A stretch of DNA of 64,000 bases from Schistocephalus solidus. Taxonomy: Eukaryota > Platyhelminthes > Cestoda > Diphyllobothriidea > Diphyllobothriidae. Position 1 is the first letter of the stretch; every line of letters begins with the position of its first letter. Under the pieces are notes generated by a model. The model saw only the letters and a list, made by a program, of their open reading frames with translations. It searched no databases and was not told the origin of the DNA. This document shows positions 56,330 through 64,000 of this stretch, piece by piece. A program made the position numbers and the translations under genes. The DNA lies in NCBI GenBank assembly GCA_017591395.1, contig WEDG01001038.1:1-64000 (forward strand), written 5' to 3'.

Positions 56330-56800
56330 GTCCCGAAAAAAACCAGGAGACAGGCTGTCCCACGGTGTGTCCAAATCGGGCTGCACTGAGCTTGCTAGAG
56401 GTCATATCTAATGATGATTATGCGTGTGGTGGCACACCCTATAAGTAGGCCGTAACGTGCGTCAACCGTTGACTAACGGGCTCGGACGGTCGACTGGTGC
56501 CTGGAAGGGGAAGGAAAGGTCGGCCTGACACTGAAATCTTTCCTCACACAAATCAGCGTATTAATCCCCATAATCAAGCTAACGCGCTTAAATCTTTCAC
56601 TAAACACTAAAAGTCATGGTCTGGAAGGTTTACAACTGACGGATAACTCGAGCCTCCACGGGATGGAAAGCCGAGTTGCAGTGCTTCCTTTGCAATTCGG
56701 TCTTTATATTTATTGCATGCCTTTGAGTTACGAAACAGCCTCACGAAAGCATTGTATTAGCTGTGGGGACCAGATCATGTTAATGCTTGTAAGTGGCCTC
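56330..56800 (-). mobile_element. Family B repeat, copy 6 (diverged)
   Basis: Minus-orientation. Order of shared landmarks on the plus strand: gctcggacggtcgactggtgcc, agctaacgcgcttaaatc, actaaaagtcatggtctggaagg, and gagttgcagtgcttcctttgc, equivalent to 28460-28700 of copy 2. Strongly diverged, so probably old. Confidence 0.55.
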
Positions 56801-56864
56801 CTGTGGCTTGTCAATCTTTGCATCCGAAACCGCCTATGGTCGGCCTGTTAGTGTCTTGTCATCG

Positions 56865-57062
56865 AAAGGAGATGCATACTGGTGGATAGTAGAGATCAGC
56901 ATTACTTAAAATGTTAAGTGAGAATGGAGTGGCCATTTCTGGCTCAGTTACTGTCATCAGCCAGTCATACCCAACCCCAGATGGTGCACCACCCGAGGCT
57001 TGAACCTCCGACCAGTTTAGCAGAAATTCAACGATCTTACTCACTGCACCACCGGCTCACTG
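56865..57062 (-). mobile_element. tRNA-derived SINE (family S), copy 3
   Basis: Minus strand head gccggtggtgcagtgagtaag and B-box aggttcaagcctcggg (57045-56990), body with ggttgggtatgactggctgatgacagtaactgagccagaa. It lies directly next to copy 4 in the same orientation. Confidence 0.75.
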
Positions 57063-57069
57063 TATTTTT

Positions 57070-57365
57070 GGTTTAGATCACTTACATAAGCATCGGTATA
57101 TGGGCGATAACCGATCCGTTACGGGACTCACTGGTCCCATCGTATCTTAGGGCTCACTCTCAAATCGAGCCAACGGCCGCACAGCTGATAGTATTATGGA
57201 CAGATGAATATTGCCGACAAAGACAAGGGAGAGTGGAATAACCATTTCTGCCTCAGTAGCACTCATCAACCAGCCATACCTAAACCCCAGGTGGTGACAC
57301 CCCCAAGGCTTCAACCTGCGACCTATTGAGTAGCAGTCCAACGCTCTAACCAGTAGCTACGGCGC
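57070..57365 (-). mobile_element. tRNA-derived SINE (family S), copy 4 (longest)
   Basis: Minus strand: tagctactggttagagcg head and caggttgaagcc B-box (57350-57305). Body ggtatggctggttgatgagtgctactgaggcagaa follows, then tttgtcggcaatattcatctg and a tail through agtgagtcccgtaacggatcggtt to about 57070. The full family length is therefore close to 290 bp. Confidence 0.75.
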
Positions 57366-57696
57366 AAGTCTCCCGCATTATCAACTTATTTTTTCGCATT
57401 TTACTGGTGCTTCATCAACTCCCTCAGGCATGCAGTACACGTCATGAACTGTGAAATTTGAAATATCGGGTGCTATCAACTTACGGTGTTCTAATTTTGC
57501 TTTTCGAATAAATGGGGCTGCAGCCGTCATTTGCGTTGCTTTCAATCGTCACAATGGTTATGATGGCCTAATTTTATTCGCAAATTTCGAATTTTAAACA
57601 GACACCTTCATAGTTGTTCATCCTTCGAACCAGTATAGGTGAAAGTGCAATAAGATTACTAAAATAGATTATTGATTTTTAAGCCATCAAACTCAC
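57366..57696. other. No gene assigned between SINE pair and the AMDHD1-like last exon
   Basis: A minus-strand open stretch at about 57560-57410 (DISNFTVHDVYCMPEGVDEA) is not recognised and has no confident splice sites. The last exon of the AMDHD1-like gene was expected near here but was not found. Confidence 0.3.
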
Positions 57697-57858
57697 CTTC
57701 TCGCATTAATAACCACGAAGTCACCCTGCCGTCCCTCTGTTATTGCTCCGACCTTATGGGACAGCTTGAGACTATATGCAGCATTTAACGTAGCGGCCAT
57801 GAGTGCCTGATCAAGCGTCAATCCGAGGGTTTGTACAGGCAAGATACATGACAATTGG
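57697..57858 (-). CDS. AMDHD1: AMDHD1-like exon h, one-base frameshift
   Basis: Starts PIVMYLACTN in phase with exon g, then a one-base excess in CCC (57827-57829) moves the homologous reading to the next frame: LGLTLDQALMAATLNAAYSL, KLSHKVGAITEGRQGDFVVI. Acceptor TTTCTTCCTAG at 57859, donor AAG/GTGAGT at 57696. Confidence 0.8.
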
Positions 57859-58898
57859 CTAGGAAGAAAGATGACGTAAGATCAACATGCCAGTAAATTA
57901 CAAACGAAAGTGTTTATTTGCTTAATTACCTGGATTGTACTGAAGCACTTTTATATGTCAGCTCTTTTAAGATATTATATGCTAAAATGGAAAGGCTACG
58001 TGGCTGCAATCTTCATTGCTTAGTGTGACATTCTAAAAGATTAGATAAGTCAACGACAACAGTAGAGATTATAATGCTTTTTGACTGGACCAATGCATCC
58101 TAATTACATACTTTGCTACGCATTTTTCATGGAATTAGCTGATGTATTTCAGGTACAAATGAATCAAAAAACCTGGTTGGTCTTGTTCGTCGAGTGTTGG
58201 AATGGGCGTACATCGATCTGATTGGCTTCGAAAAATAGCTCAAGGCAGCTCTTCGGCAGACTGTCGCCAGTCTGCGAATCATATCGCAAGACTTTTCCCT
58301 GATACATCAGTCTAACGGTGCACGCTCATTCCTGTATTCATAGCTACTCAGCCTACCCCGGTGACAACCAGTTAAGACAGGAACGTGCCAACAATAGCAA
58401 AGCGTCTAGTCAGAGGTTTAAGTGCAGGTGCGGCTGGTTAAAAGCCTCTGAATATAATTGAAAAAATACGTTCCCTTTCTTCCCTGTGTTTGCTGGGCAA
58501 CGTATAATAAATGAATAAAAATGCAAAAACTAACCAATACTGCATTCGTGGATCCAGAATAACTGGTAGTTTTACTGTTTAGCAGGAAAACGAGAGTCTA
58601 TTGTGGGCACAGGAGGATACATAAAAAAGTCAACCTGCAGTAGCTATGATTCAGTGCCATTTTGTGGATGGTTGATCTCACTGAAGAATTATATGCCTCT
58701 ATATTGGTGGAACGTCTCTGTTCTGGCCCTAGAAGCTGATCCTTTATTTCTGCGCCTACTGCTTGAGAGGGAGCTAACGTTTGTTTTCAGAACACATGGC
58801 ATGCGTTCTACCTTACCTCTCGAGGACATTCTTGCAGTGACGCTAAAGAAAACTGGTGTTGCTAAGAGGTAGCTAAGGTTGCGATTTTTAGAACTCAC

Positions 58899-59117
58899 CA
58901 TAGAAGAGCAGTATTGGCCCGAGTTAAAGTTTGTGCCCAGAACGATTGGAACGCCGGCCTGAGCAATTGAAACCGCGGGCGGCAGTTGACCACGCCGAAG
59001 AAGAGACGTTATTGGCAAAATGATCGCAGCCGTCTGGGATGTTTTTAACGCAACCACACCGGCTGGTGTAATGTCATCTAGGTGACTGATAGCGCGTGCT
59101 TTTAGCGATGCCGCAAG
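58899..59117 (-). CDS. AMDHD1: AMDHD1-like exon g: ISHL and GTNFN motifs
   Basis: 73 codons in phase 0: LAASLKARAISHLDDITPAG, then AAIILPITSLLRRGQLPPAV and GVPIVLGTNFNSGQYCSSM. The family's catalytic/ligand Asp in G(S/T)DFNP is Asn. Acceptor AAAATTTACAG at 59118, donor ATG/GTGAGT at 58898. Confidence 0.85.
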
Positions 59118-61587
59118 CTGTAAATTTTAGAAAGTCGCGCAAAACACAAATCGTCACAAAGAAGAGTGAAAGGCCTTGGTTATTGTTAGGTTATTGCGTA
59201 CTGGGTTATGTGTGTGCTGTATTATAGATCGTCAGGTTACCTTGCTCTTAACAGGCATTCCAAAGTATGCGTAGGGTTGAAACGCTTTAGAAAAAATAAA
59301 CCTACACCAAGTACTGTCAAGATCAGTATTTTGTTTGCTTTAGTTTTTATATTAATACTGCAATTCATTTTCCTCGATTCAGAATGGTAGAGAGTTGTGC
59401 TACCTTTTAGTGCATGGCCAAGGAATCTGAGTACCAACTCAAAGTCCCCCACACATGGGATTTCATGTGACCGGCTGACAATGGCTCATAAACCAGAAAG
59501 TTACATTTTAGTCTCTTTGGTCTCTACGGCCGTTTTAGCTGCATGTACTACTATCCGTTATACAAAGTTCTTTGATGGCTTAAGATTGAACTCCAAGACA
59601 TGAAAGGATGAGTACACCCCGTAACCTGATCAAAAAACGGCCGTCAAAAAGTGTGATCAAGCGATGGCGGCGTCTCATTTCTAAACTGATACACGCTGCA
59701 TCTTTTTCATAAGCCCAACAGTGGCTAATTCAGTCAGGCAAATTAATGACATCTTATTTATGCATGCCGTTATAGACTGTATCGATGAATTTGCATTTAA
59801 TGGTGGATACAAATCCATGGAAGGTACGCAAGGGCAATTGGTAACTTGGTCAGCGGAACATATACTGAGATATTTGATAAGGGTAGAACATTAGATTTTC
59901 TCGAGTTTTCGAAGGTTGCCGAATGTTGCAAATTTTTGCTGTACACAGCCCCTGTTGTTTTGAAATTCTATCTTGACAAAGACCCTTTTAATTTTTTTTT
60001 GCAGTTTTCTGTTGTAGTTTATATTTTTTTGGCCCTTATATTTTACACAAGACCTGTTTTGATTTTGCCCGCCTTTTGTTATATTACTTTTTATCCGATT
60101 TTGCCATAGTGTATAGTCCTGCGGAGATTGTGTATAGTATTCATTGTTTAGTTCACCAAAATGAAGATGTGAGTCGGCGTGGTGTGTTGGATAATTATTC
60201 AGCCTTTCCTTTGAGTCATTTTTGTGATTTGTAGATAGAAGGACTGTCTCTGGTTGGGGAAGAAATGAAAGAGAGTTCATCCGGAATCTCTTGACATGTT
60301 TTATTGGACCACCACTGTGCCTCAACTTCTGCTGGAGCCACGCCGTCAACATGGCCCCCTCTGGCCCAGGGAGCCAAAGGGGACTAGGCGGGACTGGTGC
60401 TCGTAGGGGACATTTCGCTATAGAAAATAACAATATCTCATACTATGCACTTTAAAATTTCAAGCGTGTCACAAAACTATCACATAAATGCAATCTGGGT
60501 TCAAATTACATTTGCCCAAATTAATATAAAAAAATAAGTTTCCACAAAATTTTACTCAGCGAACATTTGTTTAGGAATTTATTTTATGAAATTAATCCGC
60601 TTTTCTGACAACGGAGCTACAAGTTACAACATATCTTAAAGAGTACATTTCGGAAGGAATTTAGTTGTGCGCTGGTAGTTCCAAAAGAATTAGATTAAAC
60701 TATTGGTGAACATTTTCAACACCGATGTCTCATTTGGCGTTGTCAGTTCTTCGTCTAACACTAATAAAGGTTTTAGGAGGATTTACAAAATTACCGTGTT
60801 CATAACGTTCACAGGCTAGCGCGATCTGTTGGTGGAACCATAAACAATAATTGACGATGATGTAGAGACTCGTTGGAATTCAAGCCCTGTGACCGCGTTA
60901 AACAATTTTGTTTGGTAATTTATTGATCACATATCTGCTTGGCATACCGGCACGTAGCCGTCCCAATAGATACGTCATTTTCACACGGTGCTTCCACTCC
61001 TTAATCGCCAATTCTGAAAACATACACATTACGAAACTCTATTTTGCTGATGTCCGTTTCACTTTTCACCACCTATCGATACACAGGAAACGCTGCAGGT
61101 GAGCTAACAGACTGGTGATACCCTCACGCATTTGCTCTTGTTTCGAATACTTTGGTCGACTACGCTATCTTTAAGTTGATATTATTTTTCCTTTGCCCTA
61201 AATTCAACACTTACATCAAACCTAACGAATGCAATTATTAGATTATCGACACAGGCCAAGTAGACTGGAATGGTCATTTATGGGTTATTAGCAGTCAGCA
61301 TTCAGTCATACACAATCCCAAGTTTGGAGAAACTTGGATTCAATGACCTTTGAGTGACATTCCCGCACAGCCCGCATTAACCCTACCACTAAAGTAAATC
61401 CTACTAACCCAAACTTTAACCATAAGCCTCTTAACTACAGGTATTAAATAAAGTGGAACCTTTATCCTCCAACGTTTCTGCTAGCCCCAACGCTAAACCT
61501 GACCTCCCCTGGAATTGGGCACGAGACCACCGGCGATTCGGGGATACTTATAACCGTGCCCTACAGAATTTAAAAATGGAGTCTTAC
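59118..61587 (-). other. 2470-nt intron of the AMDHD1-like gene
   Basis: Contains a SINE fragment (61240-61345). Minus frame 60433-59891 and plus frame 59846-60109 are AT-rich with no domain. The plus-strand frame 61453-61731 is antisense to exons d and e and is not a gene. Confidence 0.5.
61240..61345 (-). mobile_element. SINE family S fragment, copy 5, inside the AMDHD1-like intron
   Basis: Body segment only, without the tRNA-like head: tagactggaatggtcattta, ttagcagtcagcattcagtcatacacaatccca on the plus strand match the other copies. Same (minus) orientation. Confidence 0.6.
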
Positions 61588-61694
61588 TTCGGCACTCGGG
61601 ATGTGTCCATCCTCTCCCGCATGGAAATTGGCATTCAACCCGATATTTATTCCCGCAGTTATAATCCTCTGCGTCTGTTCCACCGTAAAGTAAC
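61588..61694 (-). CDS. AMDHD1: AMDHD1-like exon e: FH motif
   Basis: YFTVEQTQRIITAGINIGLN then ANFHAGEDGHIPSAE. The His of NFH is retained. Acceptor TCTACGCAG, donor GAA/GTAAGA at 61587. An intron of 2470 nt follows that contains a SINE. Confidence 0.8.
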
Positions 61695-61737
61695 CTGCGT
61701 AGAGATTAGATGTGATTATTTCATAGAATAAACATGC

Positions 61738-61856
61738 CTTCTTTACAGCGAACATCGATGTTGTTCACGCAGATCTCTCCACTATCCATAAGTTTCTTCA
61801 ATGAAGGTATATGTTCCTCTAAAATAAGCCTCACAAATTCCTCCGTTTTCATGTTT
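61738..61856 (-). CDS. AMDHD1: AMDHD1-like exon d
   Basis: NMKTEEFVRLILEEHIPSLK then KLMDSGEICVNNIDVRCKE. Acceptor CCTAAAG at 61857, preceding intron 41 nt. The only in-frame donor is AAG/GCATGT at 61737, so the next intron (43 nt) appears to be GC-AG. Confidence 0.8.
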
Positions 61857-61897
61857 CTTTAGGACCCAAAGACATAAAATAAATCATACCATCTTAC

Positions 61898-62076
61898 TTT
61901 GGTCGTGCGCTGGCTGCATAAAATGTGATAGAAAGATCAATTGGAAGATCCCGTTTTAGTCTGGTTAGGATACGAAGTAATCTTTCCTCGTTTTCCCAAG
62001 TAATTCCATAACCAGTTTTGCACTCTACTGTCGTTGTCCCCTTCTTAACCATGGACTGCTTTGTGTGTAGGTGCAC
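61898..62076 (-). CDS. AMDHD1: AMDHD1-like exon c: GTT.E.K.GYG motif
   Basis: VHLHTKQSMVKKGTTTVECK then TGYGITWENEERLLRILTRL and SITFYAASARPK. The TVECKTGYG motif is the clearest family signature. The position of the conserved GAH is AAS here. Acceptor TTTACAG at 62077, donor AAA/GTAAGA at 61897. Confidence 0.85.
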
Positions 62077-62108
62077 CTGTAAACAAGGACTTGGGAGACA
62101 GGACTCAC

Positions 62109-62228
62109 CCGAAAACGAGCAAGACAGGACTCGTATAGAACGCTCTCCAGACACATTCTCGTAAGTTCTGAAGTGTGATTGATGCCAGCTGCACTCTCCT
62201 CCATCTCCACGTTGAGAGCACCAGCATT
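62109..62228 (-). CDS. AMDHD1: AMDHD1-like exon b
   Basis: 40 codons, NAGALNVEMEESAAGINHTS onward to LARFR, aligning with the AGA.Y..I...GGGI..T...TR part of the family. Acceptor TTAAAAG, donor CGG/GTGAGT. Flanked by introns of 39 and 32 nt. Confidence 0.75.
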
Positions 62229-62267
62229 CTTTTAAGTGTTCTTTGAAAAGGTGCAAAAGGATTTTAC

Positions 62268-62332
62268 CTTTCGAACTAATTCCATCACGCGCTCTCCCTC
62301 CCAAATAGGATAGGAATGAGCATCGATGAAGC
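62268..62332 (-). CDS. AMDHD1: AMDHD1-like exon a: metal-binding segment
   Basis: Acceptor CTTTTTTAAATTTCAG ends at 62333. Reads FIDAHSYPIWEGERVMELVRK, where the family has an HxH motif. Donor AAG/GTAAAA at 62267. A 39-nt intron follows. Confidence 0.8.
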
Positions 62333-63289
62333 CTGAAATTTAAAAAAGAGAACTAGTGGGCAGAGTATTCTGTGTAACTTAGTTATCTTCCGACGTGCGT
62401 GCACTTTTTAGTAAGCAGCTGATCTAGTGTTCACTGCCTATAGGAAAATCACGTCTGTGAAGTCCGTTCTTCTGAGACTTCATTCTGTATAAAATGTTTT
62501 GGTTTTTTGCATAAATGCAGTCATCTGGTTTTATTATTTGACAACAAGGGATTTAACCTGAAAATATGCAATGAATTTTGACTTAACATTAACGTATAAA
62601 AAAAGGTACAAAAAAATGCAATCAAATCAAGGGCAACAAAATGTGTAAGTATATAATGTCGCAGACATACTAGAGCATTTTTGCATTGCCTTATGCCACT
62701 GTGCGTTTACCAATGCGTTTAATTCAAAGTTTTCTTATTTAGGAAATATGGCTGTAGTTCACGCGAAATAATGATGCACATACTTCAATTACTTCTGGTT
62801 AAATTCGCCATTGTGCAATAACTAAATTGTTTCTATTGTTAAGCTTTGTGAGGCTTGACTTGCATAAAAGCATTTGGCTGGCTAATTGATCCCTTTTCCC
62901 GTGTTTCCAGTTTTCTAGAGCACTCGATGTGATATAATTTGATAAAATGTTTCGTTCGGTTTATTTTTATAATATGTGTTCCGCATTGAAAAATTACTAG
63001 GTTCTCTGTATTTATATCAATGAAGATAAACTGCATGAGAAAATTTACAAGGGATCAAAAAATCACACCCTATTTACAACACCAAAGAATGACTACGCAG
63101 ATACACAAATTTTCACCCGAGAAGCAGCCTTTTCCGTCTTGTATAAATGTCCGGACGTGCAGGGACCTTTACGTATATACAGGAAATAATTTTTATTTAA
63201 TACCGATTGGTCAAAAGCGCTAGATATGTATGTATGTATGCATGTATGTATGTATGTTTGGTCAAGATCAGCAGTCATCTCTCAGGCAC
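62333..63289. other. No gene recognised upstream of the AMDHD1-like exon a
   Basis: The N-terminal exon(s) of the AMDHD1-like gene should lie here or beyond the window, but no candidate was found. AT-rich, short frames only. Confidence 0.4.
63217..63259. repeat. Tetranucleotide microsatellite (tatg)n
   Basis: About nine tatg units with one tgca-type interruption and a final tttg. Minor length-variable locus. Confidence 0.9.
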
Positions 63290-63445
63290 CATTGTGCCCC
63301 TCAGTAATATCGAACACATTGCCAAAAACGAGGGTTGTTTTAATAACCATTTCCGACTCAATCACCAGCATAAGCCAGTTATATGCATTCCAGTTTGTGC
63401 ACCAACCGGCGTTTATACTTCTGACCACTCTGCATCTGCCGGCGG
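63290..63445 (-). mobile_element. SINE family S fragment, copy 6
   Basis: Minus strand: ggttggtgcacaaactggaatgcatataactggcttatg, gattgagtcggaaatggttat, tttttggcaatgtgttcg, matching the body of copies 3 and 4. Head missing or degraded. Confidence 0.6.
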
Positions 63446-64000
63446 GGTGTGCGAGTGGTACATAAAACAAAACGCAACGATTGAGTCCCATAATGACTCT
63501 GTGAGCGAACTTCAATCAAATGGTCGATTTCAGGCTGAACTCAAAACCTTCAGACAACTTTGTTTTGATTTATTAATCTAAAACCAACGGTTATACTCCG
63601 TTCAGCTCAAATTAAATTGACATTTAATCTTTTTAAATCACTGGTCAACCAGTCAAAACCCTTTTGTGGTGGTATATGATCTGATAAATTAAAATAATGG
63701 TCTAGCGGAAAATGTGTGCACTCATTTGCTATTGCCATTATTTTATATAAATATCTGGAGGTATAGAAGTATTTTCCTTTTGTAGACGCGAGTGTACATT
63801 TTTAATAAAGCTTTAAATTATCCTGTGTTGAATACGTTTAAAAATATGTTAACTTGGGCCTATGCTAACCAAACTTCACACACAATACAACTAAAATAGC
63901 ATTTATTTAAGATTTTTAAAAGATCAACGGAAGGCTATATGCTAGTGCATAAATATTAATTCTTTGTATCAGTTATTCATACCAGGTAGGATTGTTCCAC
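63446..64000. other. No gene recognised at the right edge
   Basis: AT-rich. The 124-codon plus frame 63207-63581 covers the microsatellite and SINE and is not credible as a gene. Confidence 0.4.

Larger units (their letters stand above)
57697..62332 (-). pseudogene. AMDHD1: Imidazolonepropionase (AMDHD1/HutI) homologue, seven exons, active site altered
   Basis: Imidazolonepropionase is a metal-dependent amidohydrolase of histidine breakdown. Seven minus-strand exons (62332-62268, 62228-62109, 62076-61898, 61856-61738, 61694-61588, 59117-58899, 57858-57697) join in consistent phase and read along the family in order: GFIDAHSYPIWEGERV, SAAGINHTSELTR, KKGTTTVECKTGYGI, EEHIPSLKKLMDSGE, NIGLNANFHAGED, RAISHLDDITPAGVVAL, GVPIVLGTNFNSGQY, ALMAATLNAAYSLKLSH and ITEGRQGDFVVIN. 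Changes from family norms: HxH reads HSY; the GAH motif reads AAS; the GSDFNPG Asp reads Asn; a one-base insertion in CCC (57827-57829) shifts the frame in the last exon. The first and last exons are not found. It may be a pseudogene, a non-enzymatic paralogue, or partly sequencing error. The gene name is by similarity only. Confidence 0.85.

Noticed and set aside
58603..58872. Plus-strand 89-codon frame and the minus-strand continuation after exon g (58898-58790) as coding
   Set aside because: The minus reading past ATG/GTGAGT does not align with the family, whereas exon h at 57858 does in the right phase; the plus frame is antisense or intron.
61561..61587. A 27-nt micro-intron after AMDHD1-like exon e
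   Set aside because: The sequence following it does not match the family in any frame; exon g at 59117 does, in phase.
61453..61731. Plus-strand 92-codon frame that looked like an exon with plausible splice sites
   Set aside because: It lies antisense to AMDHD1-like exons d and e, which have strong homology and in-phase joins; the plus frame has no recognisable similarity.
63207..63581. 124-codon frame at the right edge
   Set aside because: Its start is a (tatg)n microsatellite and its middle is a SINE read backwards.
1..64000. A bacterial or phage defence system, CRISPR array or integrated virus
   Set aside because: No arrays of short direct repeats, no operons, no capsid, integrase or protease genes seen; all reverse transcriptases are of LINE or Penelope type.

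Overview
This is flatworm-type eukaryotic DNA. It has no bacterial operon structure, long non-coding stretches, and dense decayed retroelements of several clades: LINEs with APE endonuclease and reverse transcriptase (RT), Penelope-like elements (PLEs) with a GIY-YIG nuclease, and an RTE-like element with C-terminal zinc fingers. A tRNA-derived SINE and an unclassified repeat family are also present. Two split host genes lie on the minus strand, one with introns of only 32-43 nt. From recall, the RTE-like protein resembles elements common in diphyllobothriidean tapeworms (Spirometra, Dibothriocephalus, Schistocephalus). That assignment is inference; a flatworm is the safer statement.

Layout. 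1-7.06 kb: a nest of family A LINE pieces in both orientations. One carries a PLE with a 10-bp target-site duplication (TSD) and another carries a ~1.05 kb repeat (family B) with its own TSD. 7.1-17.9 kb: LINE fragments, including a long decayed LINE at 12.3-15.0 kb. 17.9-21.4 kb: two PLEs, the second interrupted by a 622-bp insert. 21.5-24.6 kb: a LINE fragment, a SINE and a minus-strand LINE. 24.6-29.0 kb: the RTE-like element plus a family B copy, both inside a 15-bp direct repeat. 29.0-31.9 kb: PLE remnant, family B fragment and unassigned DNA.

31.9-38.6 kb: a C2orf69-family (UPF0565) gene with three exons; its 5.6 kb intron holds a PLE remnant. 39.3-43.6 kb: a LINE 3' end followed by the best preserved LINE of the window. 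43.6-49.6 kb: a mosaic of LINE, PLE, repeat and SINE pieces. 49.6-52.8 kb: AT-rich DNA with little recognisable. 52.8-56.1 kb: another long LINE. 56.3-57.4 kb: family B and two adjacent SINEs.

57.7-62.3 kb: seven exons of an imidazolonepropionase (AMDHD1/HutI) homologue. The splice structure is coherent, but several metal-ligand or active-site positions are changed and one exon has a frameshift. This is the most biologically interesting locus. 62.3-64 kb: AT-rich DNA with a SINE and a tetranucleotide repeat.

Apart from the two host genes, essentially every recognisable coding trace is transposon debris. I saw no rRNA, canonical tRNA gene, CRISPR array or viral gene.
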